NCBI GenBank assembly: GCA_019022495.1
Contig: JAFEKR010000001.1
Coordinates: 3,782,001 to 3,846,000 of the forward strand
Length of the DNA stretch: 64,000 bases
Source of the DNA: Epichloe hybrida
Lineage: Eukaryota; Ascomycota; Sordariomycetes; Hypocreales; Clavicipitaceae
Reading direction: 5' to 3'
The notes under the pieces were generated by a model that was not told where the DNA came from, made no database searches, and saw only the letters and a list, made by a program, of their open reading frames with translations. Below, one piece after another: positions 11,532 to 22,815 of the stretch. The translations under genes and the position numbers were made by a program. Position 1 is the first letter of the stretch, and the number at the start of each line of letters is the position of its first letter.

Positions 11532-11762
11532 CATGCAACGTGGCGGAGGCAACCTGCTAAGGCGCTTTTTATGCAGGCCACTTACACAATGCTGTGAGAT
11601 AGGGCGCAGCGGGATGCGGAAGGGCTGATAAAAACGATGCACACCCAGTGCAGGCCGTCCTTCAATATGTTTCTAACGCCATTGTAAACATGATCTATTT
11701 TGCAGCACCATGGACCCCCTCTCGCGATCAAGACTACTCTCGGTCAATGACGCGAAGTATGT
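11532..11762 (+). pseudogene. Unmutated genic remnant between transposons
   Basis: This stretch has normal composition with no RIP bias. An intron-like 3' end (TCTAAC branch, TTTTGCAG acceptor ending near 11704) precedes a short plus-strand frame starting at ATG 11709 that reads MDPLSRSRLLSVNDAKY and runs into the repeat at 11763. By the CTATG target duplication it was once contiguous with 5761-5878 upstream of the HET gene. No protein family is recognisable. Confidence 0.4.
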
Positions 11763-12005
11763 TCATGTGGCTAAGGGACGCGGATGGTTACCCTGTTACT
11801 GAGCAAGCCATCCGTGAGCATGTGTAAATTACTAATAAATTAAGCTTAGATAAAGAAAGTAATATACTTAAAGAGAATAGTAATATAAACTTAGGTAAAA
11901 ATATTAGACTATAGCTAGTAAAGGGAACTATAACCTAAAGCTATATATTATAAATACTAATAGATTTTTCTTATTAGCCTAGATTAGTAATATATTAAAA
12001 GGTAG
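11763..12005. repeat. Dispersed repeat shared with 48771-49010
   Basis: This begins TTCATGTGGCTAAGGGACGC and is collinear with 48771-49010 over about 240 bases. The first 70 bases are nearly unmutated here and carry RIP transitions in the other copy. Beyond about 11830 both are AT-rich. Here the repeat is interrupted at 12006 by a family 2 LTR. The other copy continues past the same point. Confidence 0.8.
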
Positions 12006-12299
12006 TGTTAGTTACACCAAGGTCCTGCGCAGGTATAAGGGTAATCCCGTATAATTAAAGTTAATAATAGTTAATTAAATTAGCTAGGAAGGAAAGAGGG
12101 GAAAGAGAGGGAAAGTCTAGATGCTAGGAAAGTGAGCGAAACCTATATGTAAGGCAAAAGAGGGGGTGGCGAATTAATGTAACTAATTACATTACATGTA
12201 TTGCGCTAGACTTACAATTTAGTCTAGTCTTTAGCTACAATTAAACCAATAAAAATCCAAAGGAATTAACACTAGCAGTCTCTCTTTTTTCTTTATAGC
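12006..12299 (-). mobile_element. 3' end of a Copia family 2 element, split by a second copy
   Basis: LTR 12006-12271 (266 bp, TGTTAGTTACACCAAGG...GGAATTAACA on the plus strand) and 28 bases of adjacent interior. The interior resumes at 19051 after the complete family 2 copy inserted at 12305-19045, whose 5-bp duplication TAAAG lies at 12300-12304 and 19046-19050. Coding sense is minus. Confidence 0.85.
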
Positions 12300-12304
12300 T
12301 AAAG

Positions 12305-12564
12305 TGTTAATTCCTTCGGATCTTCATCGGTTCAATCGTGGCCAAAGACCGGACCAATTGTGGGTCTGGCGCGATGCACGCGATATGATTGGCTACATTA
12401 ACTCGCTACCCCCTCTTTTGCCCTACATACGGATTTCGCCCACTTTTCTAGCATCTAGACTTTCCCTCTCTTTTCTCTCTTTCCTAGCTAGCTAACTAAC
12501 TATTATTAACTTTAATTATACGGGATTACCCTTATACTTACGTAGGACCTTAGTGTAACTAACA
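12305..12564 (+). repeat. 5' LTR of Copia family 2 copy 1
   Basis: 260 bp, TGTTAATTCC...GTAACTAACA. It is remarkably little mutated compared with the interior: it keeps GATCTTCATCGG and CGCGATGCACGCG. With 12006-12271 it forms an inverted repeat with a 33-base spacer. Confidence 0.92.
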
Positions 12565-15500
12565 CTAATTAGTAGTTAAATTTATAACTATAGATAAGCT
12601 AGGTATTATAAGAAAAGATATTTCTATAGACGCTACTGCCACTACCCCTTGTTATACTGTAATAGTTATTATAGTAAAGAGATATAACTATATAAGTATG
12701 CTAAAGGAAAAGACTAGAATCCTAGTTGTAGGCTTATTAGGCTTCTAAGGAATTAATCTATTAACCCTTAGGCCAAGGGATATAACTTTGTTATATCTAT
12801 CTAGGATATTGTTATTAATTGTTAATTTTATTATTTATTATAAGAAAACTAACTAACTAACCGAATCTATTACCACAAGGCATTTATTTCAAACCTAACG
12901 TTAAATAACCTTAGCTAAGCTAGCTAACACACCTATAAATTCCCTTTAATATATTACCTTCCAATAGACCTTTAATCTCTCCTTATAAGCATTTACTGCT
13001 TGCTTTTTACCCCCTTTACTCTTAGTGCTATTCGCCCTATGCTTATTAGTAAGAGAGAGAGATTATCTCCTTCCCTCCTTTTTATAAAAAATAGGAAGTA
13101 GTAATTCCTATTATTCCCTTATTACTTTTCCTATTATTTTCTAGTTACTTTTAAAACTTATATTACTTTCTTTATCTTTATTAATTTATTCTTATTACTA
13201 CTTTTACTACTTCTACTACTTTTTCTTTTATTTTTCCTGTTTTTATAATCTTTTAATTTTATTAGAGAAATAACGCTCCTGAAATACAAAAGAAAAACCT
13301 TATAATAGTAATAGGTAAACATAGGAGCTTAATTAGTAGTAAAAATAATAAATTAGTAATATTCCTTTTATAGTTAAAGATAGTAGAGGAATCTAGACCT
13401 TTTATAAAAGTAAAGGCTACTAGTAATAGTAAGGCTCTAACTATTACCTTTAAAAGACCCTAAGAGTATAAGTTACCCTTATGCCTTTAATAGCTTACTT
13501 ATAACTTCTCTAGTAATTAGAAAGAATCCGTTAAGCTAGATCTAGAGACTACTATATAGCTTAAGCTTAATAACTAGATTATAAGATTTATTAACCTTAG
13601 TAAGCATTAAGGTTAGAGAGATAATAACCTATAGGAATCATTCTAAGAAGACTTTAAAGGCTAGTCTAAAGACACCTTTAAAAGGGCTATAAAGGAAGTT
13701 ATTAGAGAATTATATAATTCTTTACAAGATTATAGCGTTCTTATTAAGCAAGGCCTAGGATATTTAATTCTAGTATCCCTTAAAGAAGTGCTTTATTAAA
13801 CTTTAATACCTCTTTAGTTATAGGAGAGATTATAAGAGAGACTATAATCTTCTAAACCCCTAGAGCCTTAATATTAATAGCCCTAATAACTTACCCTAGA
13901 AATCCACCTTCCCTAACCCTAAAGACTACGTAAACCTTCACAAGAGCCCCTATAATAATTGCTATTAAATTAACAGCTTTATCCTAATAATTATTATTAA
14001 TAACAACTAGGGGACTGTTATTTATAACAAAATATGCCTTTATAGTAATTCGCCTCTAAAGATTAAATCACAAAGAAGATCTTAGAGCTTACGAAAATAT
14101 ATAAGGATAGTAACTACTATAGTAGGAAGCTATATAACTTCTTAACGCTAAAGATTACGCTCTTTAAAAATAAGTATAATAGAATTAACCTCCCTTAAAT
14201 ATATTATTAGAAGGCTTTCCTTATTATATTAATAGGTAATACTAAATAATACTTCCTTAATTACCTCTTTAGGAATAACTATTCCTATAAAGAGATAATC
14301 ACCTGTATTTATTAACGCTTTAAGATAGAAAGCAACTAGTAATTCTATTACTACTAATAGAGTAATATAATATTAAAGAACATAATTAAGAAAAACCCTA
14401 ATAAAAGCAAGCTTAATTACCTTAAGATTATATTATTAACCCTTAAGAAAATCCACAGAGAACTATACCCTACTAAAATAGTAAATACTAAGCTTTATAA
14501 GCAGGCCTTAAATACTATAGCTAGTGTGCCTAAATATTAGATAGTAAAATATATATACTCCCTAGGCTTTAAAAGTCTTACTAGAGACCTCTATAAGGTA
14601 ATTACTATTGCGGAATTAAATAAAAGGCCCTCCTAATACCTTTAGTACTAATAAGAAAACCCTCTAGAGGCTATATTTACTAATTATTAGTATAGATAGC
14701 AATTATCCCCCCGTAGCAGAGGAAGTTATTATAAATAAAGCCCTAGGCTAAGCACTAAGCGCTACTTTATATATAGCAAGAGTAGCTACTAGTTCTCTAA
14801 TTACTTTACTAAAGAATATTAAAAGGAAAAGGACTACTAGTAAGCTAGTAAAACATATTATATACCCCCTTTAGAGAAGAGATTCTAGGCATTTCTTACC
14901 TCCTATAAAGGGTAGGATAATAATAAGCCTAATAAAGGCTTAGGTTAGAATTAGGAATCATATCTTTTAGCCTATATAAAAGCTAAAGATAATAATAATA
15001 ATATAAAGAAGCTACTATTAATAGCATACCTAAGTATTATATAATTCTTCTACTTTAAATTACAAACTAACTATAACGCTACTAATATTAATATCCTTAT
15101 AACCCTAAATAATTAAGCCTTCTAACACATATTCCTTAGGTAGGAGCTTTATAAGCTATAAGAGTGTAATAAAGGCTTAATTTACTATATCTCTAAAGAA
15201 CGCTATTCTAAAGAGGTCTTTAGAGGGATTATACCTAATACTAGCGCTATAGGAAAGTTAACTATAGGAGAGGTATAAGTAAAGGCTTTATTAAGATTAA
15301 TACCTTTATTAAAGGTAACCCCCTATAAACCCTAAATTATTATATTTAGCGCTAGATTAGTAGTTATAAGAGAAATCCTTTATATGCTTATAGAACTTAG
15401 AGAGCTTAAATTCTACGTCCTTAATATAGCTACCCCCTTCCTCTTCTTAATTACTAATATAGATAAAATATAAGTTAAGATTAATAACCTTACTAATGTA

Positions 15501-18500
15501 CTTATCTAAGGTAATAAGACTATACCTATTATATAATAATAAGGCTATCCTTAGTGGTTACTAGAAGTAAGAGAAATAGTTACCTTTTACCTTTTAGAAG
15601 GAGATATCCGTTAATTATATTATTAACTTAGTTACCCTTCCGTTTAATAACTTATAAAGATTCTTTACTAAGCTAGTCATAAAGTTAAACGCTAAGTAAT
15701 TAAGGAATTAACTAAAGTCTACTACTATTACTAAATATATAGAAAGGCCCCTAGTTAATTTAAGTTTATAATTAAAGATAACTATGAATTTAACTACAAG
15801 ATTATCGTTAATATCATATAAATCAATAGCTAACTAGTACTTCACATTATTAATTTAGTAATATTATTCTAGGTAGCCTAATTCCTTAATCTAAGGAAGC
15901 AAAAGGCTTAAGATATCTAGGACGCCATCCGTGAATATTAGATTAACACTTATCTCAGACCTCTAGAATAGATTATACATAATACTAGTAATAACTTCAC
16001 TTCCACTAAGTTTAAGCACTATGCTTAACTAATATTAATTAAGACTAATAAGATACTAATTAAAGCTTATAATAGTATTAGAAAGGTTAAGAGATAATAT
16101 AAACCTTTACGCTAAGCTTATAACATTATTATAGACTTAATTAGGATAGAACTTATGCTAGAGTAATATCTTTAAATAGCTATTAAAGTAATTAATAACT
16201 CTATAGGCTTAAATAGTATTATCCTAACCTTACTAGTCTTTAAAGGCTACCTATAAATAATAGATAAGTTACTACTAAGTATCTTTATTATTTAATATAC
16301 TAAAGTAATTCGTAAAGCTACTAATAAAGTCCACCGCTATCTAGCTTTATAGCAGGTTTATAATACCCTTAAAGCCTAGAATAGCCCTAATATAGTACCT
16401 ATATATTAGCTACCCTTATAAGCTAATATATATATAAAAAGAGAGAAGGGTAGCTAGCATAGCCCTTATAAGCTACTTACTACTAATAAAAAGACTTATA
16501 TAGTTAACATACCCTGTGGCCTAGTAAAGTTTTGCTTTATAGTAGTAAAGCCTTACTATAAAGACCTATATATTATAAAGGGACTAGAGTAGTAGGAGAT
16601 AGAGCCTAATAATATAAAGGAAGAAGTAATTATATAACTAACTACTATTACTAAAAGAGATTCCCTAATAGAAGAAAGTAAAAAGCTATAGGCACTAGCT
16701 AAGAGAAAATAAAAAAGACTAAGAAAGGCCTTTATAGTTTAATTTATAAGCGTAGAAGAGTCTAAAGGGGAGGCTTATAAAGCCTAGAAGGCCCTAAAGG
16801 GAAGCTATTAAGTTAAAGATTTACTACCTTACCTTAAAGGAATAAAAGCAAGGAAAAGAAAACCTTATAGCCCTAAGAAGAATATTAGCCTAATTTAGCT
16901 TTATATACTTATAAACAAAAATTAGAAGGAGGCCTTTATTTAAGAAGCTATAGCTAGTGGGATACTAAACATAGCATTCCTTATAGTAAAGGAAGAGGCT
17001 AATTAGAACCTTGCTCTTTAACTCCGCTAAGAAGGGAAGATTATAACCCTAGGAAAACCCTTTAAGCAATCTAATTAAGCTAAGATTAACGCTTTACAAG
17101 CTTATAATATATTTAAATTCATTAAGTATAACCTAGTAAAGCATAAAGGTTATAGAATCTTTAATTCTTATATAGTTAGAGAGATTAAAGGCAAAGGGAT
17201 AGACTTACTGTATAAGAAATCCCGCCTTATTATATTAGGCTATAATAACAAAGGAAAGGAATTTATCCTAACGTAATTGCTAATAATTTAATAAGCAAGC
17301 TAATGACTTATCATAGCTATTGCTTTATTATTAAGAAAAAGAGGTATTTACCTTTAGATTCGTAATATTACATAAGCCTACACTCAATCGCACACAGTGC
17401 TAACGAGGCTAATTATTATGAGATTACTAAAGCAAATTACATATCTCTTTCTAGAAGGGACTATAATTAAATTAATTAGACCTCTTTATAGAATTATAGA
17501 GGCTAGAACCTACTAGTAAGTAATGTACTTCCATTACTATAGGGATAACCTTGATATAATAAGCTTAACCTATAATCCCTGCTTATTAATCACAGCCCTA
17601 AATAATAAGAATCTCTTTAGCATCGTTAGAATACAAACTAACAGTATATTAGGACTAAGCAACAATAACTTCTTCTAAAAAGAAGAGAAAGAGCTCTAGA
17701 AGGCTAATTTTATAGCTAAAGAAAAGTAATAATTAACTGCTAAGAATTCCCTTATCTTTAATAGTTATATCTTAACCTAGAATACCAATAACTTGCTAAT
17801 ATTAACCTAGAAAGGCTAGAGTTAGAAGATTAAGGAAGTTAATTCTTAATCCCTAATAGTAAAGCAAGACTATATAGAATAATAAGCCTAAGGAAGCTAT
17901 ATTATAACTATATGTTAACTAGAAGCTTCTTATAACTTATTAATTATAGCTTAACACTAAGAACCCTCTAGGGAAGATATTACACGCCTTAATAAACGCC
18001 TTAAGTAGTAGATTAAGAATTAATAACATAGACTATAATATATTCCTTTAGTTCTTAAGGAGGCGAAGCTCTTTATGTTTATAAATAAATCACTTACAAA
18101 TAATAAGGATCTAAGCTTATAGATCAAATACGTAATTATAATTGGCAATAAGATAATACAAGACGATAATACCTTTATTATAAAAGGTAACATTATTACG
18201 TATAGCTTAATAAAGAGCAAGAGAGTCACTTATAGCGCGCTTACCTCTAAGTTATATAGTATAGTTTAAGGCGTAGATATTGCTTACATAATTTCCACGA
18301 CTCTATATTAGATTACGGATTAATTAAAGATACCTCGAATTCCTATAATTCTCTATACTAATTCTTTTTTATTATATAAATATCTTATAAAGCTAGGAAC
18401 CACAAAGGAGAAGAGACTAATAATTAATATTATAGCTCTTTATCAATTATACAAGAGGCACGAGATCTATAAAGTCAGGTAAATTCATAGTAATAACAAT

Positions 18501-18762
18501 CTAGCGGATATAATAATAAAAGCATTACTAAATTTATTACTTTCCTCTTTAATTAATTCAAACGAATTAACAATTTATATTAAAGGATAGGTAAAGAGAC
18601 CTATAATATTAGGAGACAGGAGCTTAGGTAAGGAATAATAGATTAATTTAATTAACTAATGCCATAATAGCTAATCAGAGTAGCAGATTCCTATTAAGGG
18701 ATTTACTAGTGTACACTTTCCTTTAATTTGATTTTTATTACGTTTTTAAGCTCTTTAGCCAC

Positions 18763-18778
18763 AAAGGAAAAAGAGAGA
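18763..18778 (+). promoter_or_regulatory. Polypurine tract of Copia family 2 copy 1
   Basis: AAAGGAAAAAGAGAGA lies seven bases before the 3' LTR, where plus-strand DNA synthesis is primed in LTR retrotransposons. The same tract precedes the LTR at 22551 and, inverted, follows the LTR ending at 40293. Confidence 0.75.
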
Positions 18779-18785
18779 CTGCTAG

Positions 18786-19045
18786 TGTTAATTCCTTTAG
18801 ATCTTTATTAGTTTAATTATAGCTAAAGACTAGACTAATTGTGGGTCTGGCGCAATGCACGCGATATAATTAGCTGTATTAACTCGCTACCCTCTCTTTT
18901 GCCCTACATACGGATTTTGCCCACTTTTCTAGCATCTAGACTTTCCCTCTCTTTTCTCTCTTTCCTAGCTAGCTAACTAACTATCATCGACTTCAATTAT
19001 ACGGGATTACCCTTATACCTGCGCAGGACCTTGGTGTAACCAACA
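18786..19045 (+). repeat. 3' LTR of Copia family 2 copy 1
   Basis: 260 bp, TGTTAATTCC...GTAACCAACA. It is followed by the TAAAG duplication and then by the interrupted interior of the host copy. Confidence 0.92.
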
Positions 19046-19050
19046 TAAAG

Positions 19051-22000
19051 AGCTTAAAAACATAATAAAAAGTAGATTAAAGGAAAGTGTACATAAGTAA
19101 ATCCCTTAATAGGAATTCGCTGCTTTAATTAGCCGTTGTAGCATTAGTTAATTAAATTAATCCATTAGTCCTTACCTAAGCTCCTGTCTCCTAATATTAT
19201 AGGTCTCTTCACCTATCCTTTAATATAAATTATTAATTCATTTAAATTAATTAAAGAGAAAAGTAATAAATTTAGTAATACTTTTATTATTATATCCGCT
19301 AGATTATTATTACTATTAATCCACCTAACTTCATAGATCTCGTGCCTTTTATACAATTAATAAAGAGCTATAATATTAATTATTAGTCTCTTCTCCTTTA
19401 TAGTTCCTAGCTTTATAAGATATTTATATAGTAAAAAGGAATTAGTATAAAGAATTATAGGAATTTAAGGCATCTTTAATTAATCTGTAATCTAATATAG
19501 AGTTATGGAAATCACGTAGGTAATATTTACGCCTTAAACCATACTATATAACTTAGAGGTAAGCGCGCTATAAGTAACTCTCTTACTCTTTATTAAGCTA
19601 TATATAATAATATTACCTTTTATAATAAAGGTATTATTATCTTACATTATCTCGTTACTAATCATAATTATATATTCAATCTATAAGCTTAAATCCTTAT
19701 TATTAGCAAGTAATCTATTTATAAACATAAAGAGCTTTACCTCCTTAAGAACCAAAGGAATGTATTATAGTCCGCGTTATTAATTCTTAATCTATTACTT
19801 AAGGTGTTTATTAAGGTATATAATATTTTCCTTAGAGGGTTCTTAGTATTAAGCTATAATTAATAAGTCATAGGAAGCTTTTAGTTAATATATAGTTATA
19901 ATATAGCTTCCTTAGGCTTATTATTTTATATAGTCTTACTTTACTATTAGGGATTAAGAATTAACTTCCTTAATTTTCTAACTCTAGCCTTTCTAAGTTA
20001 ATATTAGTAAGTTATTAGTATTTTAAGTTAAGATGTAACTATTAAAGATAAGGGGATTCTTAGCGGTTAATTATTACTTTTCTTTAGCTATAAAATTAGC
20101 TTTCTAAAGCTCTTTCTCTTCTTTTTAGAAGAAGTTATTATTACTTAGGCCTAATATATTATTAGTTTATATTCTAATAATACTAAAGAGATTCTTATTA
20201 TTTAGGGCTATAATTAATAAGTAGGGATTATAGGTTAAGGTTATTATATTAAGGTTATCCCTATAGTAATAGAAGTATATTACTTACTAGTAGGTTCTAG
20301 CCTCTATAATCCTGTAAAGAGGTCTAATTAATTTAATTACAGTCTTTTCTAGAAAGAGATATGTAATTTACTTTAGTAATCTCATAATAATTAGCCTTAT
20401 TAGCACTATATGTAATTAAGTGTAAGCTTATGTAATATTATGATTCTAAAGGTAAATGCCTCTTCTTCTTAATAATAGAGTAATAGCTATAATAAGTTAT
20501 TAGCTTACTTATTAAATCATTAGCAATTACGTTAGAATAAATTCCTTTCCTTTGTTATTATAGCCTTATATAATAAGGTAAGATTTCTTATATAGTAAGT
20601 CCATTCCTTTGCCTTTAATCTCTCTAACTATATAAAAATTAAAGATTCTATAACCTCTATGCTTCGCTAGGTTATACTTAATAAATTTAAACATATTATA
20701 AGCTTATAAAGCGTTAATCTTAGCTTAATTAAATTACTTAAAGGGTTTTCCTAGGGTTATAATCTTCCCTTCTTAGTAAAGTTAAAGAGTAAGGTTCTAA
20801 TTAGCCTCTTCCTTTACTATAAGGAATACTATATTTAGTATCCCTCTAGCTATAGCTTCTTAAATAAAGGCCTTCTCCTAATCTTTATTTATAAGTATAT
20901 AAAGCTAAATTAAGCTAATAATTTTCTTAGGGCTATAAGGTCTTCTTTTCCTTACTTTTATTCCTTTAAGGCAAGATAGTAAGTCTTTAACTTAATAGCT
21001 TCCCTTTAGGGCTTTCTAGGCTTTATAAGCCTTTTCTTTAAACTCTTTTACGCTTATAAATTAGACTATAAAGGCCTTTCTTAGTCTCCCTTATTTTCTC
21101 TTAGCTAGTGCCTATAGCTCTTTATTTTCTTCTATTAGGGAATCTCTTTTAGTAGTAATAGTTAGTTATATAGTTACTTCTTTCTCTATATTATTAGGCT
21201 TTATCTCCTACCACTCTAGTCCCTTTATAATACCTAGGTCTTTATAGTAAAGCTTTATTACTATAAAGTAAAACTTCGCTAGGCTATAGGGTATATTAAC
21301 TATATAGGTCTCTCTATTAGTAGTAAGTAACTTATAAGGGCTATACTAGCTACCCTTCTCTCTTTATATATATATATTAGCCTATAGGGGTAGCTAATAT
21401 ATACGCGCTATATTAGGGCTATTCTAGACTTTAAGGGCATTATAGACCTACTATAAAGCTAGATAGTAGCGGACTTTATTAGTAGCTTTATAAATTACTT
21501 TAGTATATTAAATAATAGAGATACTTAGTAGTAACTTATCTATTATTTATAAGTAGCCTCTGAAGACTAGTAAGATTAGGATAATATTATTTAGGCCTAT
21601 AGAGTTATTAATTACTTTAATAGCTATTTAAAGGCGTTACTCTAGCGTAAGTTTTATCCTAATTAAGTCTATAATAATATTATAAGCTTAGCGTAAGGGT
21701 TTATAATATCTCTTAACCTTTCTAATACTATTATAGGCTTTAATTAGTATCTTATTAGTCTTGATTAATATTAGTTAAGTATAGTGCTTAAACTTAGTAA
21801 AAGCGAAGTTATTACTAGCGTTATATATAATCTATTCTAGAGGTCTAAGATAAGTGTTAATCTAATATTCGTGAATAGTATCCTAGATATCTTAAGCTTT
21901 CTATTTCCTTAGATTAAGGAATTAGGCTACCTAGAATAATATTACTAAATTAATGATGTGAAGCACTAGTTAGCTATTAATTTGCATAATATTAATAATG

Positions 22001-22412
22001 ATCTTGTAGTTAAATTCATAGTTATCTTTAATTATAAACTTAAATTAACTAGGGGCCTTTCTATATATTTAGTAATAGTAGTAGACTTTAGTTAATTCCT
22101 TAATTACCTAGTGTTTAACTTTATAACTAGCTTAGTAAAGAATCTTTATAAGTTATTAAATAGAAGGGTAACTAAGTTAATAATATAATTAACAGATATC
22201 TCCTTCTAAAAGGTAAAAGGTAACTGTTTCTCTTACCTCTAGTAACTACTAAGGATAGCCCTATTATTATATAATAGGTATAGTTTTATTACCTTAGATA
22301 AGTATATTAGTAAGGTTATTAATCTTAACTTATATCTTATCTATATTAGTAATTAAGAAGAGAAAGGGGGTAGCTATATTAAGGATATAAAATTCAAGCT
22401 TTCTAAGTTCTA
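19051..22412 (-). mobile_element. Interior (pol half) of the interrupted Copia family 2 host element
   Basis: This continues the element begun at 12006. Sequence is collinear with the minus-sense copy at 40330-43730 and inverted relative to 15420-18750. It contains the degraded RNase H, RT and integrase parts. It ends abruptly near 22412, where it stops matching family 2 in minus sense and plus-sense family 2 sequence begins. The gag half and 5' LTR are absent. Confidence 0.8.
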
Positions 22413-22815
22413 AGTTAACCAATGCTGTAATGGCTAATTAGAGCAGCGGATTCCTATTAAGGGATTTACTTATATATACTTTTCTTTAATCTACTTTTTA
22501 TTACGTTTTTAAGCTCTTTAGCCACAAAGGAAAAAGAGAGAGACTACTAGTGTTAATTCCTTTGGATTTTCATTGGTTTAATTATGGCTAAAGACTAGAC
22601 TAATTATGGGTCTAGCGCGATGCACGTGACATGATTAGCTACATTAATTCGCCACCCTCTCTTTTGCCCTATACATGGATTTCGCCTACTTTCCTAGCAT
22701 CTAGACTTTCCCTCTCTTCTCCCTCTTTCCTTCCTAGCTAATCAATTATCTATCATTAACTTCAATTATACGGGATTACCCTTATACCTGCGCAGGCACC
22801 TTGGTGTAACTAACA
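22413..22815 (+). mobile_element. 3' terminal fragment of a Copia family 2 element
   Basis: About 138 bases of 3' interior with polypurine tract, then an LTR at 22551-22815. The right flank ATAAC matches the undisturbed family 1 sequence ATAACATTATTACATT seen in copy A near 7217. So this element inserted into family 1 copy B, and its left part was later lost or rearranged. Confidence 0.8.

Larger units (their letters stand above)
12305..19045 (+). mobile_element. Complete Ty1/Copia retrotransposon, family 2 copy 1, RIP-degraded
   Basis: 6741 bp bounded by 260-bp LTRs (12305-12564, 18786-19045) and a TAAAG target duplication. On the plus strand a gag zinc knuckle is recognisable near 14755-14830 with its cysteines changed to Tyr (KRYFIYSKSSY). 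Copia RT phrases occur near 17090-17270. The RNase H end is near 18330-18560 (LYKYLIKLGTTKEKR, IHSNNNLADIIIKALLN). A polypurine tract precedes the 3' LTR. Stops at former Gln, Trp and Arg codons occur throughout, so nothing is intact. It sits inside an older family 2 copy in the opposite orientation. Confidence 0.92.

Noticed and set aside
11370..11642. Minus-strand open frame spanning the family 1 LTR and the genic remnant
   Set aside because: It crosses the LTR boundary and reads into flanking DNA, so it is a chance frame made by insertion.
12304..12495. Open frame of about 63 codons in a family 2 LTR (also at 40004-40240 and 46556-46822)
   Set aside because: It recurs only because the LTRs are little mutated. 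It crosses the LTR boundary, starts at non-ATG codons and has no conserved product.
18020..18229. Short frames antisense to the Copia RNase H region (also 40859-41059)
   Set aside because: They are complements of the same degraded RNase H sequence in two copies, not a conserved gene.
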